Source: CANHBY01 sp046342195
GTDB taxonomy: Bacteria; Pseudomonadota; Gammaproteobacteria; Burkholderiales; Burkholderiaceae_C
NCBI GenBank assembly: GCA_046342195.1
Contig: JBKDQE010000044.1
Span: 1-36,746 of the forward strand
DNA length: 36,746 bases
Direction of reading: 5' to 3'
The position numbers were made by a program, and so were the translations under genes. How positions within the stretch are numbered: the stretch's first letter is position 1; every line of letters begins with the position of its first letter. Positions 15,696-24,147 of this stretch are shown here, in pieces. The notes under the pieces are model-generated. The model saw nothing but the letters and a program-made list of their open reading frames with translations, was not told where the DNA came from and did no database searches.

Positions 15696-16866
15696 ACGCA
15701 TCATGAGCCCTGCCCTTCCTCATTGGACACCTCCCAGCCGCTTGCCTCATCTGGGCACCACCATCTTCACCAGCATGTCTGTACTGGCCCAACAACACCG
15801 AGCCGTCAACCTCGGGCAAGGCTTCCCGGATTTTGAATGCGACCCGCGCCTGATCGAATGCGTTCACGAGGCCATGCGTCAAGGGTTCAATCAATATGCC
15901 CCAATGCCCGGGCTTCTTTTACTGCGCGAAATTTTGTCTGCCCAGGTTGAAAACCTGTATGGCCGAACATTCAACCCCCACACCGAAATCACCATCACCG
16001 CCGGCGCAACACAGGCCATTTTCACCGCGCTGCTATCGATTGTGCACCCGGGCGATGAAATCATTGTTTTAACCCCCTGCTATGACAGTTATGAGCCCAA
16101 CATTTTGCTGGCGGGAGGGCGCGTGGTTCACGTGCCCTTGAGGCCAGGCACTTTCCGCCCTGATTTTCCTGCGATTTCAGCGGCCCTGACCCCACGAACC
16201 CGCGCGCTCATCATCAACAGCCCGCACAATCCAACCGGCACCGTGTGGTCTGCCGAGGAAATGGAAACATTATCAGTGCTGCTGAGGCCAACCTCCACGC
16301 TTTTGATCTCTGACGAGGTTTATGAGCACATGGTCTTTGATGGTCAACGGCATCAAAGCGTCTCGCGCTGGCCTGACCTGGCCGAGCGCAGCTTCGTCAT
16401 TTCGAGCTTTGGCAAAACGCTGCATGTCACGGGCTGGAAAGTGGGCTTCATGGTAGCACCCGAGGCTCTCAGTGCTGAGTTTCGCAAAGTTCATCAGTTC
16501 AATGTTTTTTGCGTCAATTCGGCCATTCAACAAGGCTTGGCGGCCTACCTCAAAAATTTCAACCCCACCTCAAAATTGGCCCCTTTTTACCAAGCCAAGC
16601 GCGACTTTTTTCTACAAGGCCTGCGCCAGACCCGCTTCAAGCCCTTGCCCTGTGAAGGCAGTTATTTTCAGTGCGTCAACTATGCCGAAATCAGCGACGA
16701 CTCAGAAGAAGCCTTTTGCGTCTGGCTGACCGAAAAAATCGGGGTGGCTGCCATCCCCATTTCAGCCTTCTACCCTGACCGCCAATCCCAACAACTGGCC
16801 CGCCTGTGCTTTGCCAAAAAACAAGATACTTTGGAAAAGGCTCTCGACAAGCTCTCTGTGTTGTGA
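15682..16866 (+). CDS. Methionine aminotransferase-like PLP enzyme (YbdL type)
   Basis: The product is 394 residues (387 if the ATG at 15703 is used). It is a fold-type I, class I/II aminotransferase. Marks in order: VNLGQGFPDFECDPRLIE near residue 40, NQYAPMPGLLLLREILS, ITAGATQAIFTALL, SPHNPTGTVWSAEEM (PLP Asn), ISDEVYEHMVFDGQRHQS (PLP Asp and Tyr), and SSFGKTLHVTGWKVGF with the Schiff-base Lys near residue 238. The GQGFPDF opening and length fit YbdL-type methionine aminotransferases, active in the methionine cycle. It overlaps the cysB-like gene by 14 bases, agreeing with a sulfur-related unit. The substrate is not proven. Confidence 0.85.
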   Translation: MPPFERIMSPALPHWTPPSRLPHLGTTIFTSMSVLAQQHRAVNLGQGFPDFECDPRLIECVHEAMRQGFNQYAPMPGLLLLREILSAQVENLYGRTFNPHTEITITAGATQAIFTALLSIVHPGDEIIVLTPCYDSYEPNILLAGGRVVHVPLRPGTFRPDFPAISAALTPRTRALIINSPHNPTGTVWSAEEMETLSVLLRPTSTLLISDEVYEHMVFDGQRHQSVSRWPDLAERSFVISSFGKTLHVTGWKVGFMVAPEALSAEFRKVHQFNVFCVNSAIQQGLAAYLKNFNPTSKLAPFYQAKRDFFLQGLRQTRFKPLPCEGSYFQCVNYAEISDDSEEAFCVWLTEKIGVAAIPISAFYPDRQSQQLARLCFAKKQDTLEKALDKLSVL

Positions 16867-16878
16867 AGTCATTCAGAT

Positions 16879-16924
16879 GGATGCTGCAACTGCGCTCTGG
16901 AGGCTGTGCGCAGTCGCAGCATCC
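16879..16924. terminator. Long hairpin between convergent genes
   Basis: GGATGCTGC-A-ACTGCGC (16879-16895) pairs with GCGCAGT-CGCAGCATCC (16908-16924), giving a stem of about 17 pairs with one mismatch and a 12-base loop. It lies 12 bases after the aminotransferase stop and 60 bases before the end of the oppositely oriented kinase gene. It may act as a two-way terminator, though no T-run follows on either side. Confidence 0.5.
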
Positions 16925-16984
16925 AGACAATTCCTGATAACACGATCGAGCCCATCAACCGCCATCTCGACATGCACGCACTGC

Positions 16985-18781
16985 TCAAGAGGCTTTCATT
17001 TTTAGAATAATGTCCTCCAGTGCTTTGTAAAGCAGCCCTTCATCAATCGGTTTGGTTAAAAAATCATCGGCTCCTGCCAGGAGAAATTCTTCACGATCAT
17101 TCGATGAAGCATTGGCAGTCAGGGCAATGACAGGAATACGGGGGCAGATAATGGGCTTGCCTTGCCACTCTCCACGTCGAATCAAACGGGTCGCTTCCTG
17201 CCCGCTCATGATGGGCATGCGTCCGTCCATGAGAACCACATCGAAAGTTTTTTCTTGCAGTGTGGTAAGTACCAGTTCACCGTTTTCAACCAGGGTGACC
17301 CGGTGCCCCATATCCTGCAAAATAGACTCAATCACGATTTGGTTGGTTAGCCCATCTTCAGCCACCAAAACTTCCAGTGAGGTTTCATGAGCTTGAAATT
17401 CTTTCACACCTTCCGGGGTTCGATCTTCTTGGCCCCTCTCCAGGTTGATCTGAAAGAAAAAAGTGCTGCCTTGACCCGGCCTCGTATGAACATCAATCCA
17501 CCCTCCCATGAGTTCGACCAATTGTTTGCAAATCGACAAGCCCAAGCCTGTACCCCCATGTTGTCTGGTGGTTGAGGTATCTGCTTGCTCAAATGGTTGA
17601 AAAAGGCGACTACGCACCTCTTCGCTCATACCCTGACCTGTGTCTGTGACAGAACCATGCAAACGCAAAGGAGTGCCCGGGGCATGAGAAACGCCTGACT
17701 CAGCCTCGATCAATTTCAGATCAATTTGAACCTTGCCTTGGTTGGTAAACTTGATGGCATTACCAACCAGATTGATCAAAATTTGTCGAACGCGCACAGG
17801 ATCACCGCGCAGGTAGCGAGGCATGCCAGGATCAATTTTTACTTCGATGCGTGTTTGTTTTTGCGCGGCTTGTTCCTTGAGAAGGGCTACAGTATCTTCA
17901 ACGATCATACTCAATTCAAAATTGATGTTTTCAAGCTTGAGTTTGCCAGATTCAATTTTGGCAATATCCAGCAAATCATTCAATAAATTGAGCAGGTTAC
18001 GGGCATTTTTCAGGGCAAGCTCAACCTTGTCTCGAACCGACTCCCGAAGGTCTTCCTTGAGCACCAGCCCCAGCATTCCAATCACGCCCGACATGGGGGT
18101 ACGCAATTCATGGCTCATCAGCGCCAAAAATTCGCTCTTGATGCGTGAAGCTTGTTCAGCCGTTTTCAAGGCCTGTTGAAGAATGGCCGACCCCACCCCC
18201 ACAATGCCAATCACCACCACAGCACAAGCCACAAAGGCCCACAGCATTTGATCAACTCGATGCGAAGCCTCCGAAATATTGCTGTGAACGGCCTTGGTTG
18301 CTTCAGTTCGTGCCTGGTTGACACTCGCATTCAGCTTGGTATATGCCTGCTGCATTCTTGTCACCGATTGCAAACGATCGCCTTGATGAGAGCCCAAAAA
18401 AATACTGGCAGTTTCCATGGAAACTTGAGCATAGGCATCAAATTGCTGAGCCAATTCAGCCACCGTGCTTGCTTTCCCGGGCACTTTCTTCATATTGGCC
18501 AGCAATAAGTGCATATGACTTGCCTTGGTGGAGGCTTCTCGCAATCGATCTTTCTCCCCTTCAGCAACGGCACTTTGCACAAGTACAACGAAGCCGTCCA
18601 ACTGCCATGCAAACTGTGTGATGTTTTGAAGATAGGGGTATTCAGCCGAACGCAAAGCCCCCAGGGTAGACGCGGTTTGGGAAGACAAAATCAGAAGAAT
18701 CACAACCCCTGGCAAAAAAACCAGCGCTGCCAGCAAAGGCAGCATCCAGATTCGCCGCTTAAGGTTCGTGCCAAACATCAT
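16985..18781 (-). CDS. Hybrid sensor histidine kinase with receiver domain
   Basis: Positions are for the 600-residue frame from TTG 18787; ATG 18781 gives 598. Helix one is at about 14-36, followed by a periplasmic helical sensor region (about 40-180) and helix two (about 183-205), with little or no HAMP. The H-box LALMSHELRTPMSGV has His about 226; the N-box QILINLVGNAIKFT is at about 335; the G boxes DTGQGMS and GGTGLGLSICKQLVELMGG are at about 382 and 411. A receiver domain at about 472-595 has the acceptor Asp in VVLMDGRMPIMSG (about 521) and LTKPID. There is no His phosphotransfer domain, so an external one is needed. It is the third gene of an operon behind an outer-membrane barrel and a PstS-like periplasmic protein, suggesting it senses what they import or bind. 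Confidence 0.92.
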   Translation of the reverse strand: MMFGTNLKRRIWMLPLLAALVFLPGVVILLILSSQTASTLGALRSAEYPYLQNITQFAWQLDGFVVLVQSAVAEGEKDRLREASTKASHMHLLLANMKKVPGKASTVAELAQQFDAYAQVSMETASIFLGSHQGDRLQSVTRMQQAYTKLNASVNQARTEATKAVHSNISEASHRVDQMLWAFVACAVVVIGIVGVGSAILQQALKTAEQASRIKSEFLALMSHELRTPMSGVIGMLGLVLKEDLRESVRDKVELALKNARNLLNLLNDLLDIAKIESGKLKLENINFELSMIVEDTVALLKEQAAQKQTRIEVKIDPGMPRYLRGDPVRVRQILINLVGNAIKFTNQGKVQIDLKLIEAESGVSHAPGTPLRLHGSVTDTGQGMSEEVRSRLFQPFEQADTSTTRQHGGTGLGLSICKQLVELMGGWIDVHTRPGQGSTFFFQINLERGQEDRTPEGVKEFQAHETSLEVLVAEDGLTNQIVIESILQDMGHRVTLVENGELVLTTLQEKTFDVVLMDGRMPIMSGQEATRLIRRGEWQGKPIICPRIPVIALTANASSNDREEFLLAGADDFLTKPIDEGLLYKALEDIILKMKAS

Positions 18782-18796
18782 CAGCAAAGCCTGACA

Positions 18797-19222
18797 TCAA
18801 TCAATCTTGAGCACAGCTTTGACAGAAGCATCCAGTGCAGACCGATCAATGTAGCCGATAGCATCAGGGTTGCTGGCCACAAACTTTTTGACTTCGGCCG
18901 AATTAGACACCTCTTTGGGCGGAAGCGCCCGCCCGGAAAATGTCAGCCGCGCCCAAATGGCTTTGACTTGGGATGGGGTTTTGCCTGTCACATTGGCATA
19001 GAACGATTCATACAAGGAACTGTTTTCGGGTTGATCCACCAGTAAAGCCCCGGAACCCGTTGGGAGGGTTCTATTCTTGCCTAAAAAAACAGCAGAAACC
19101 TGTTCCGGGCTCATGGATATGAGGGGGTTTGTGGGGTTGACCACCACCACCACATCCGCATGCGCTGTTGTCAAGACAGAAGCCAAAGCCACTGAAATAA
19201 TCGAGCATCGAAGTGCGTTCAT
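18797..19222 (-). CDS. Small PstS-like periplasmic binding-domain protein
   Basis: The product is 141 residues. A signal peptide ends at AHAD near residue 23. The mature part begins VVVVVNPTNPLISMSPEQVS then AVFLGKNRTLPTG, and later FYANVTGKTPSQVKAIWARL and VKKFVASNPDAIGYIDRS. This is the pattern of single-domain PBP-like proteins related to phosphate-binding PstS. It is about half the size of a true PstS and has no ABC transporter nearby. The start ATG 19222 is preceded by GGAGAT. It lies 18 bases after the barrel gene and about 15 bases before the kinase start. A likely role is a periplasmic ligand carrier or sensor for the kinase. The ligand is unknown. Confidence 0.82.
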   Translation of the reverse strand: MNALRCSIISVALASVLTTAHADVVVVVNPTNPLISMSPEQVSAVFLGKNRTLPTGSGALLVDQPENSSLYESFYANVTGKTPSQVKAIWARLTFSGRALPPKEVSNSAEVKKFVASNPDAIGYIDRSALDASVKAVLKID

Positions 19223-19240
19223 CCGATATCTCCTTCGGGG

Positions 19241-20464
19241 TTAGAACAACACGTCTAATGAGATGCCCAACAGCGTGGCACCCTGGAAACCGGGTTTCAA
19301 ATTAATGAATTGACCCGATGGAAAACGACCCCCACTCTTTTCTGTTCGTACATGCTCAAGTTGAGTTTTTAAAGATATGTTGCGATGAACATCCCATCGC
19401 AGGCCAATAGCCACAGTTCGCTGTCCGATGCGCTGAGTACCAATCACATCATCAATGACCAAGCGCAAGGTTTCCAGCTCAGGAATCGGTGTCACCGGAA
19501 TAACATTGACCACATTGCTGCTGTCAACAGTTCGCTGGCCAAGCGTTATATAAGGTGTGATGTTTCCAAAGCGGTGACCTACCGTGGCATACCAAGCACT
19601 GGTATCACTCAAGAAGCCGTCATTTCGACGGGTTGTATATTCTGCCATCGCGATCCAGCGCCCCTCATCGTACGAAATGCCCAGGCCGGAAAAAATCGAA
19701 TCGCGGCGATAAGGGTTGAGTTGTTCAGCGAGATTGCCGAAGCCAATCTCTGGAAGTATTGTCATTAAAATCGGGAAGTACTCATTTTCCTGAATGCTCA
19801 ATTTACTTTTCACCTGCCCGAAACGCAGCTTGATGCCATTGCTAAAATCTGCAGTCGCATTCATGCCGACAAGGGAATTTGATTGAATGGCCATACCCTG
19901 AAAAGAGGATCGAGACTGGCCCATTAAAAATTGGGTTGAAAGAACCGCGTTTCCAACGGGCCAATCCCAGATCACATCAGCGCCATCAAAGTGGCTCAGG
20001 GGAACCTGTCCATAAACATCCAGCGGAGGCCGAGTCCAGAGGTTGGCAAAATTCACGTCGCGAAAGTCAGACACTGAAAATACCGGAAACCCGATGCGGC
20101 CCAAGCGGAAAGAAAGATTGGCCTGAGGCTGAATTTTTCCAAATAACCACTCCGCTTTGGGGCTCCAATTGTTCTGGTCGTTTTTCTTGCTGATCAGCTG
20201 GGCCGTCACGGAAAGCTGGTTGTTCAGCTTGTAGGTGCCTTGAACCCCGATTTTGCTGTCCACTCCAAAATCGAAACTTTGGGTGGCTCCTGACGTTTGG
20301 CCTGGCATGACAAATGTGGCCAGGTTGGTGTTGGAGCGCACTGCGCCAAGAGTCGCAAAACCAGAAAAAAACCACCGGTTTTCCTCGGCGTGGACTTGTG
20401 CGAATGGCATAAGCACCAAAAAAGCAATGGCATAAACTGCCCCTTTCAGAATTTGTTGAATCAT
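19241..20464 (-). CDS. Outer-membrane beta-barrel (porin-like) protein
   Basis: The product is 407 residues from ATG 20464 (MIQQILKGAV), chosen because it starts a normal signal peptide ending at VHAEEN near residue 28. The frame is open further upstream without a signal. The mature protein alternates polar and hydrophobic residues with frequent aromatic girdle positions, for example RWFFSGFATLGAVRS near the start and WIAMAEYTTRRND. It ends in DVLF, with the C-terminal Phe used for Bam recognition. It has no clear match to the classical trimeric porins, so the substrate is unknown. It heads a three-gene minus-strand operon with the PstS-like protein and the hybrid kinase. Confidence 0.8.
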   Translation of the reverse strand: MIQQILKGAVYAIAFLVLMPFAQVHAEENRWFFSGFATLGAVRSNTNLATFVMPGQTSGATQSFDFGVDSKIGVQGTYKLNNQLSVTAQLISKKNDQNNWSPKAEWLFGKIQPQANLSFRLGRIGFPVFSVSDFRDVNFANLWTRPPLDVYGQVPLSHFDGADVIWDWPVGNAVLSTQFLMGQSRSSFQGMAIQSNSLVGMNATADFSNGIKLRFGQVKSKLSIQENEYFPILMTILPEIGFGNLAEQLNPYRRDSIFSGLGISYDEGRWIAMAEYTTRRNDGFLSDTSAWYATVGHRFGNITPYITLGQRTVDSSNVVNVIPVTPIPELETLRLVIDDVIGTQRIGQRTVAIGLRWDVHRNISLKTQLEHVRTEKSGGRFPSGQFINLKPGFQGATLLGISLDVLF

Positions 20465-20715
20465 CGACGCTCCTATGAAATAGCTGACGGCTGGTACAAC
20501 AAACGGAATGGGTATGGTGCCGCGGAAGCTGCAAAACTCCTCGTGGATGACACAACTGCATCGGTTGATGCGCAAGCCTTGAGTTTGACGCCGCCATATC
20601 GGGCAATTAGCACGAAAAGCGCAAGATGCCCCCTTTATTTCTTCAAGAGGCTGTCAAATCAGTACGTTATCAGCACGGCATAGGGCGAAAAGCTTGTGCA
20701 ATTCCCCTGCCTGAT

Positions 20716-20743
20716 GGCCCAAACAGAGCCAGCTGTTTGGCCC
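20716..20743 (-). terminator. Hairpin after the LytTR regulator gene
   Basis: GGCCCAAACAG and CTGTTTGGCC form a stem of about 10 pairs with a one-base bulge and a short loop, beginning 2 bases after the regulator stop on the minus strand. No T-run follows. The rest of the 280-base gap 20465-20744 shows no gene; it must hold the promoter of the barrel operon, but I could not place it. Confidence 0.45.
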
Positions 20744-20744
20744 G

Positions 20745-21527
20745 TCACAAGCCACTGGACCCCAAAGCTTCGCGAAGCGAGGCCACATGGCGTCGCGATA
20801 CCACCAGCCACTCATCCACCCAGGCCACATGAACCGCCCAGCACTCTGCGGGCGCGTCGTCACTTTCAGCTGGCATCAAGCGACGCTCCAGGCCACGCAC
20901 TGCGTTGCGCGCTACCAGGGCATTGCGATGAATGCGAATAAAGCGGGAACCCAGTCGCTGTTCAAGCTCGCTGAGTGATTCATCGAGAAGATGGCTTCGA
21001 TCCAGGGTTCGGAGGGTGACGTATTTCATTTCGGCTTTAAAGTATAGAGCCTGCGATACTGGAATACGTTGAACCCGCCCCCGGTCTGAGACGACCAGAT
21101 GAGGCTCATTCAGATCTCTATTTTGCGCCGCACGACGTTGCAGCACCTTGAGCAAAGCCGCTTGAAGGCGATCAAGGCGTACTGGTTTGGTCAGGTAATC
21201 TACGGCGTCAAGCTCAAAGGCCTGCACCGCATGCCCAGCATGTGCCGTCACAAAAACCACCCAGGGTGCCCGCTCAACCTGCTTCAAACTGGCGGCCAAC
21301 TGCGTGCCGTCCAGGCCCGGCATGGCGATGTCAAGCAATACAAGATCCACCGAATAATGTGCCAAAAAAGATTTTGCTTGCACTGCGTCAGAAGCTTCAC
21401 CCACTACCACCACCGGAGTATCTTGGCAATTTTCCAGCAACGATCGCAGACGCAAACGGGCCAAAGCTTCATCATCAACAAGCAATACGGTTAACGGAGC
21501 CTGACTGCGGGGTAAAACGGAAGTCAC
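20745..21527 (-). CDS. algR: LytTR-type response regulator (AlgR/LytR family)
   Basis: The product is 260 residues from GTG 21527, which overlaps the kinase stop (GTGA), so the pair is translationally coupled. The N-terminal receiver domain has LLVDDEALARLRL near residue 14, acceptor Asp in LVLLDIAMPGLDG near residue 63, the conserved Thr in FVTAHAG, and LTKPVRLDRL. The C-terminal LytTR DNA-binding domain covers about residues 148-255, with YFKAEMKYVTLRTLDRSHLL and LGSRFIRIHRNALVARNAV. It is related to AlgR/LytR regulators of envelope, twitching or exopolysaccharide genes. The hemC gene that often follows algR in relatives is absent here. Confidence 0.88.
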   Translation of the reverse strand: MTSVLPRSQAPLTVLLVDDEALARLRLRSLLENCQDTPVVVVGEASDAVQAKSFLAHYSVDLVLLDIAMPGLDGTQLAASLKQVERAPWVVFVTAHAGHAVQAFELDAVDYLTKPVRLDRLQAALLKVLQRRAAQNRDLNEPHLVVSDRGRVQRIPVSQALYFKAEMKYVTLRTLDRSHLLDESLSELEQRLGSRFIRIHRNALVARNAVRGLERRLMPAESDDAPAECWAVHVAWVDEWLVVSRRHVASLREALGSSGL

Positions 21528-22582
21528 AAAGGCACCTCGATATGCACACGATATTGGGCTTTATAGCGTTTGATCTCAAAATGAGCCGCCACATCATGCA
21601 TCAAATACAGACGTTCACGCACATTTTGCAAAGCCATGCCATGCCCGGGCAGCGAAGCCAAGGCCACTGAATTGCTAATGATAATCTTGGCCATGCCCAT
21701 TCGCACAAAGGTTTGAATGTGAATGGTGCCGCCCTCAGAACAAGGCTCAACCCCATGGCGCACAGCGTTTTCAACCAAGGGTTGCAATAACAAGGGAGGT
21801 AGCTTGGCCGAGCCAGCCGCAGGGTTGAGATCCCATTGAATTTTAAGACGATCACCAAAACGGATTTGTTCAATATCGAGGTAGCGACGGGCCAGGTCGA
21901 CCTCTTCGGCCAACGTGACTGATGACCTCTGATCATCCAGGGTGTGTCGAAAAAGTTCAGCCAAGTGCTCTAAAACCTGTTCAGCGCGAACAGGATCCAT
22001 TCTGACCAAACACAACGCTGTGTTGAGGGTATTGAATAAAAAGTGGGGCCTGATACAGGCTTGTAATTGGGCCAATCGGGCGGCATCAAGAGCAGGACGA
22101 AGAGAGCCTGCGCGCATTTGCAACCAAGCAGCCAAAACCCAGCCAAAAGCCGCCCCGACCAACAACGAAGGCCACAGTGCTGGAGATGCGAGCATTTCGA
22201 TGCGGCTGAATTGAGCTGCGGCCCATCCTAAGCCTGCACAACCGGCCCCCAGTACGCTCGCAGCCATCAGGCTGCCCCAAGACGGCAAGCGGGCCAGCAA
22301 GGATTTGAGCTGGCAAGCCAGAAGCAACCAAAACAAAAGAGCGGGCAACGCCACAGCTGTACAGGCAGCCATTTGAATGAACCAGTCCACAGGTTCTCGG
22401 GCTACAAACATCAAATTCAAACCAATAAGCGCTTCAACGCCGAGGACGGCACGCAAAATAACGCCAATGTGGCAGACGTCAAAATCTTCGCGCACTGGGG
22501 CCCCTGCCGTATGGCGCCAGGGGCCCGGGGAAGATGTAAAAATTGAAACCGGAACCGAATTGGAGAGGTCAGGGGAAGGCAT
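21524..22582 (-). CDS. algZ: LytS/AlgZ-type sensor histidine kinase
   Basis: The product is 352 residues from ATG 22582 (a TTG at 22597 is in frame). Four hydrophobic segments lie between about residues 45 and 165, typical of the AlgZ/FimS membrane sensor without a periplasmic domain. The His_kinase block (PF06580) has LQACIRPHFLFNTLNTALCL with His near residue 189, and DLARRYLDIEQIRFGDRL. The ATP site is reduced: PPLLLQPLVENAVRHGVEPC is the N-box, followed by GHGMALQNVRERL. It is coupled to the LytTR regulator downstream and divergent from argH, an arrangement conserved in Pseudomonas and Burkholderiales. Confidence 0.88.
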   Translation of the reverse strand: MPSPDLSNSVPVSIFTSSPGPWRHTAGAPVREDFDVCHIGVILRAVLGVEALIGLNLMFVAREPVDWFIQMAACTAVALPALLFWLLLACQLKSLLARLPSWGSLMAASVLGAGCAGLGWAAAQFSRIEMLASPALWPSLLVGAAFGWVLAAWLQMRAGSLRPALDAARLAQLQACIRPHFLFNTLNTALCLVRMDPVRAEQVLEHLAELFRHTLDDQRSSVTLAEEVDLARRYLDIEQIRFGDRLKIQWDLNPAAGSAKLPPLLLQPLVENAVRHGVEPCSEGGTIHIQTFVRMGMAKIIISNSVALASLPGHGMALQNVRERLYLMHDVAAHFEIKRYKAQYRVHIEVPL

Positions 22583-22707
22583 TCCGAGGCAGTGCAATCA
22601 GACGATCGATAGAATCACCACTATTTTGTTTTGAACGCGGCCCCGGATGCAAGCGCATAGTGCTCACCTTGGCCATTTTTCACTTTTTGGTTTGAGGCCA
22701 TTCCCTG

Positions 22708-24102
22708 ATGTCCAACCCCCTAAACAATAAATCACAGGCTTGGTCGGCCCTGTTTTCAGAGCCCATGAGCGATCTGGTTCAGCGCTACACGGCGAGTGTA
22801 GGGTTCGATCAACGGCTCTGGAAAGCCGATATCACGGCCAGCCTGGCGCATGCTGAGATGCTGGCAGTACAGGGCATTATCAGGCCGCAAGACTGGGCTG
22901 ATATTCAACGTGGCATGGCTCAAATTCAGTCTGAAATCGAGTCAGGGCAATTCGAGTGGAAACTGGAACTCGAAGATGTTCATTTAAACATCGAAGCCCG
23001 GCTCACTCAACTGGTCGGCGATGCCGGCAAAAGGCTGCACACAGGCCGATCGCGAAACGATCAGGTGGCCACAGATGTCAGGCTTTGGCTGCGTGATGAA
23101 ATCAAAACCCTCTTGACCTTGCTGACAGATTTCCAGCGGGCCCTCGTGGGTGTGGCTGAGGCCCACGCCGAAGTCATCATGCCCGGGTTCACCCATCTGC
23201 AAGTTGCCCAGCCCGTGAGCTTTGGCCACCATATGCTGGCCTATGTAGAAATGTTTTCCCGTGATGCGCAAAGGCTCGCCGAGGTGTTTGCGCGCACCAA
23301 TCAATTGCCCTTGGGTGCGGCAGCCCTGGCGGGCACCAGTTACCCCCTGGACCGCGAACGAGTGGCTCGCGGCCTGGGAATGAATGGCGTGTGCTGTAAC
23401 AGCCTCGATGCCGTCAGTGACCGTGACTTTGCCATTGAATTTACCGCAGCCGCCAGCCTGTGCATGGTTCACTTCTCACGTTTGAGTGAAGAGCTTGTGC
23501 TTTGGATGAGCCCCAACTTTGCTTTTATTGAGTTACCCGACCGGTTTTGCACCGGCTCCAGCATCATGCCTCAAAAGAAAAACCCCGATGTGCCTGAATT
23601 GGCGCGCGGCAAAACCGGTCGGGTCATTGGCCATTGGGTGAGTCTGATGACCCTGATGAAAGGGCAGCCCCTGGCTTACAACAAAGACAATCAGGAAGAC
23701 AAAGAGCCCCTGTTTGATGCCGTAGAGACTCTCAAAGACACCCTGCGTATTTTCTGCGAGTTGGTCACTGGCATCACCGTCAAGGCCAAGGCCATGGAAA
23801 ATGCAGCCCGCAAGGGCTACGCCACAGCCACTGACTTGGCCGATTATCTCGTGAAAAAAGGGATTCCTTTTCGTGATGCCCATGAAATTGTGGCCCATGC
23901 CGTCAAGGTGGCCTTGCAACAAGGGCTGGACCTCAGCGAATTGCCGCTGCCAACCCTGCAAGGCTTCCACCCTGACATCCGCGATGATGTTTTCGATGTT
24001 CTGACCTTGCAAGGCTCTTTGCAAGCCCGCCAAACCCAAGGAGGTACTGCGCCCGAAGAAGTGCGGCGACAAATTGCCCGCCATCGGGCCCGTCTGGGCT
24101 GA
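22708..24102 (+). CDS. argH: Argininosuccinate lyase
   Basis: The product is 464 residues, full length. ArgH splits argininosuccinate into arginine and fumarate, the last step of arginine synthesis. The fumarase/aspartase signature GSSIMPQKKNPD is present near residue 280, with the catalytic Ser in the flexible loop. Other marks are the N-terminal KADITASLAHAEML, LHTGRSRNDQVATDVRLWLR near residue 115, and PGFTHLQVAQPVSFGHHMLA near residue 155. It is divergent from the AlgZ-type kinase, with 125 bases between the starts. dapA follows after 45 bases, so co-transcription is possible. Confidence 0.97.
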   Translation: MSNPLNNKSQAWSALFSEPMSDLVQRYTASVGFDQRLWKADITASLAHAEMLAVQGIIRPQDWADIQRGMAQIQSEIESGQFEWKLELEDVHLNIEARLTQLVGDAGKRLHTGRSRNDQVATDVRLWLRDEIKTLLTLLTDFQRALVGVAEAHAEVIMPGFTHLQVAQPVSFGHHMLAYVEMFSRDAQRLAEVFARTNQLPLGAAALAGTSYPLDRERVARGLGMNGVCCNSLDAVSDRDFAIEFTAAASLCMVHFSRLSEELVLWMSPNFAFIELPDRFCTGSSIMPQKKNPDVPELARGKTGRVIGHWVSLMTLMKGQPLAYNKDNQEDKEPLFDAVETLKDTLRIFCELVTGITVKAKAMENAARKGYATATDLADYLVKKGIPFRDAHEIVAHAVKVALQQGLDLSELPLPTLQGFHPDIRDDVFDVLTLQGSLQARQTQGGTAPEEVRRQIARHRARLG

Positions 24103-24147
24103 GCCCTCTTTAGCGCCGCTAAAATTTCCTGATTTTGAGGAGCATTC

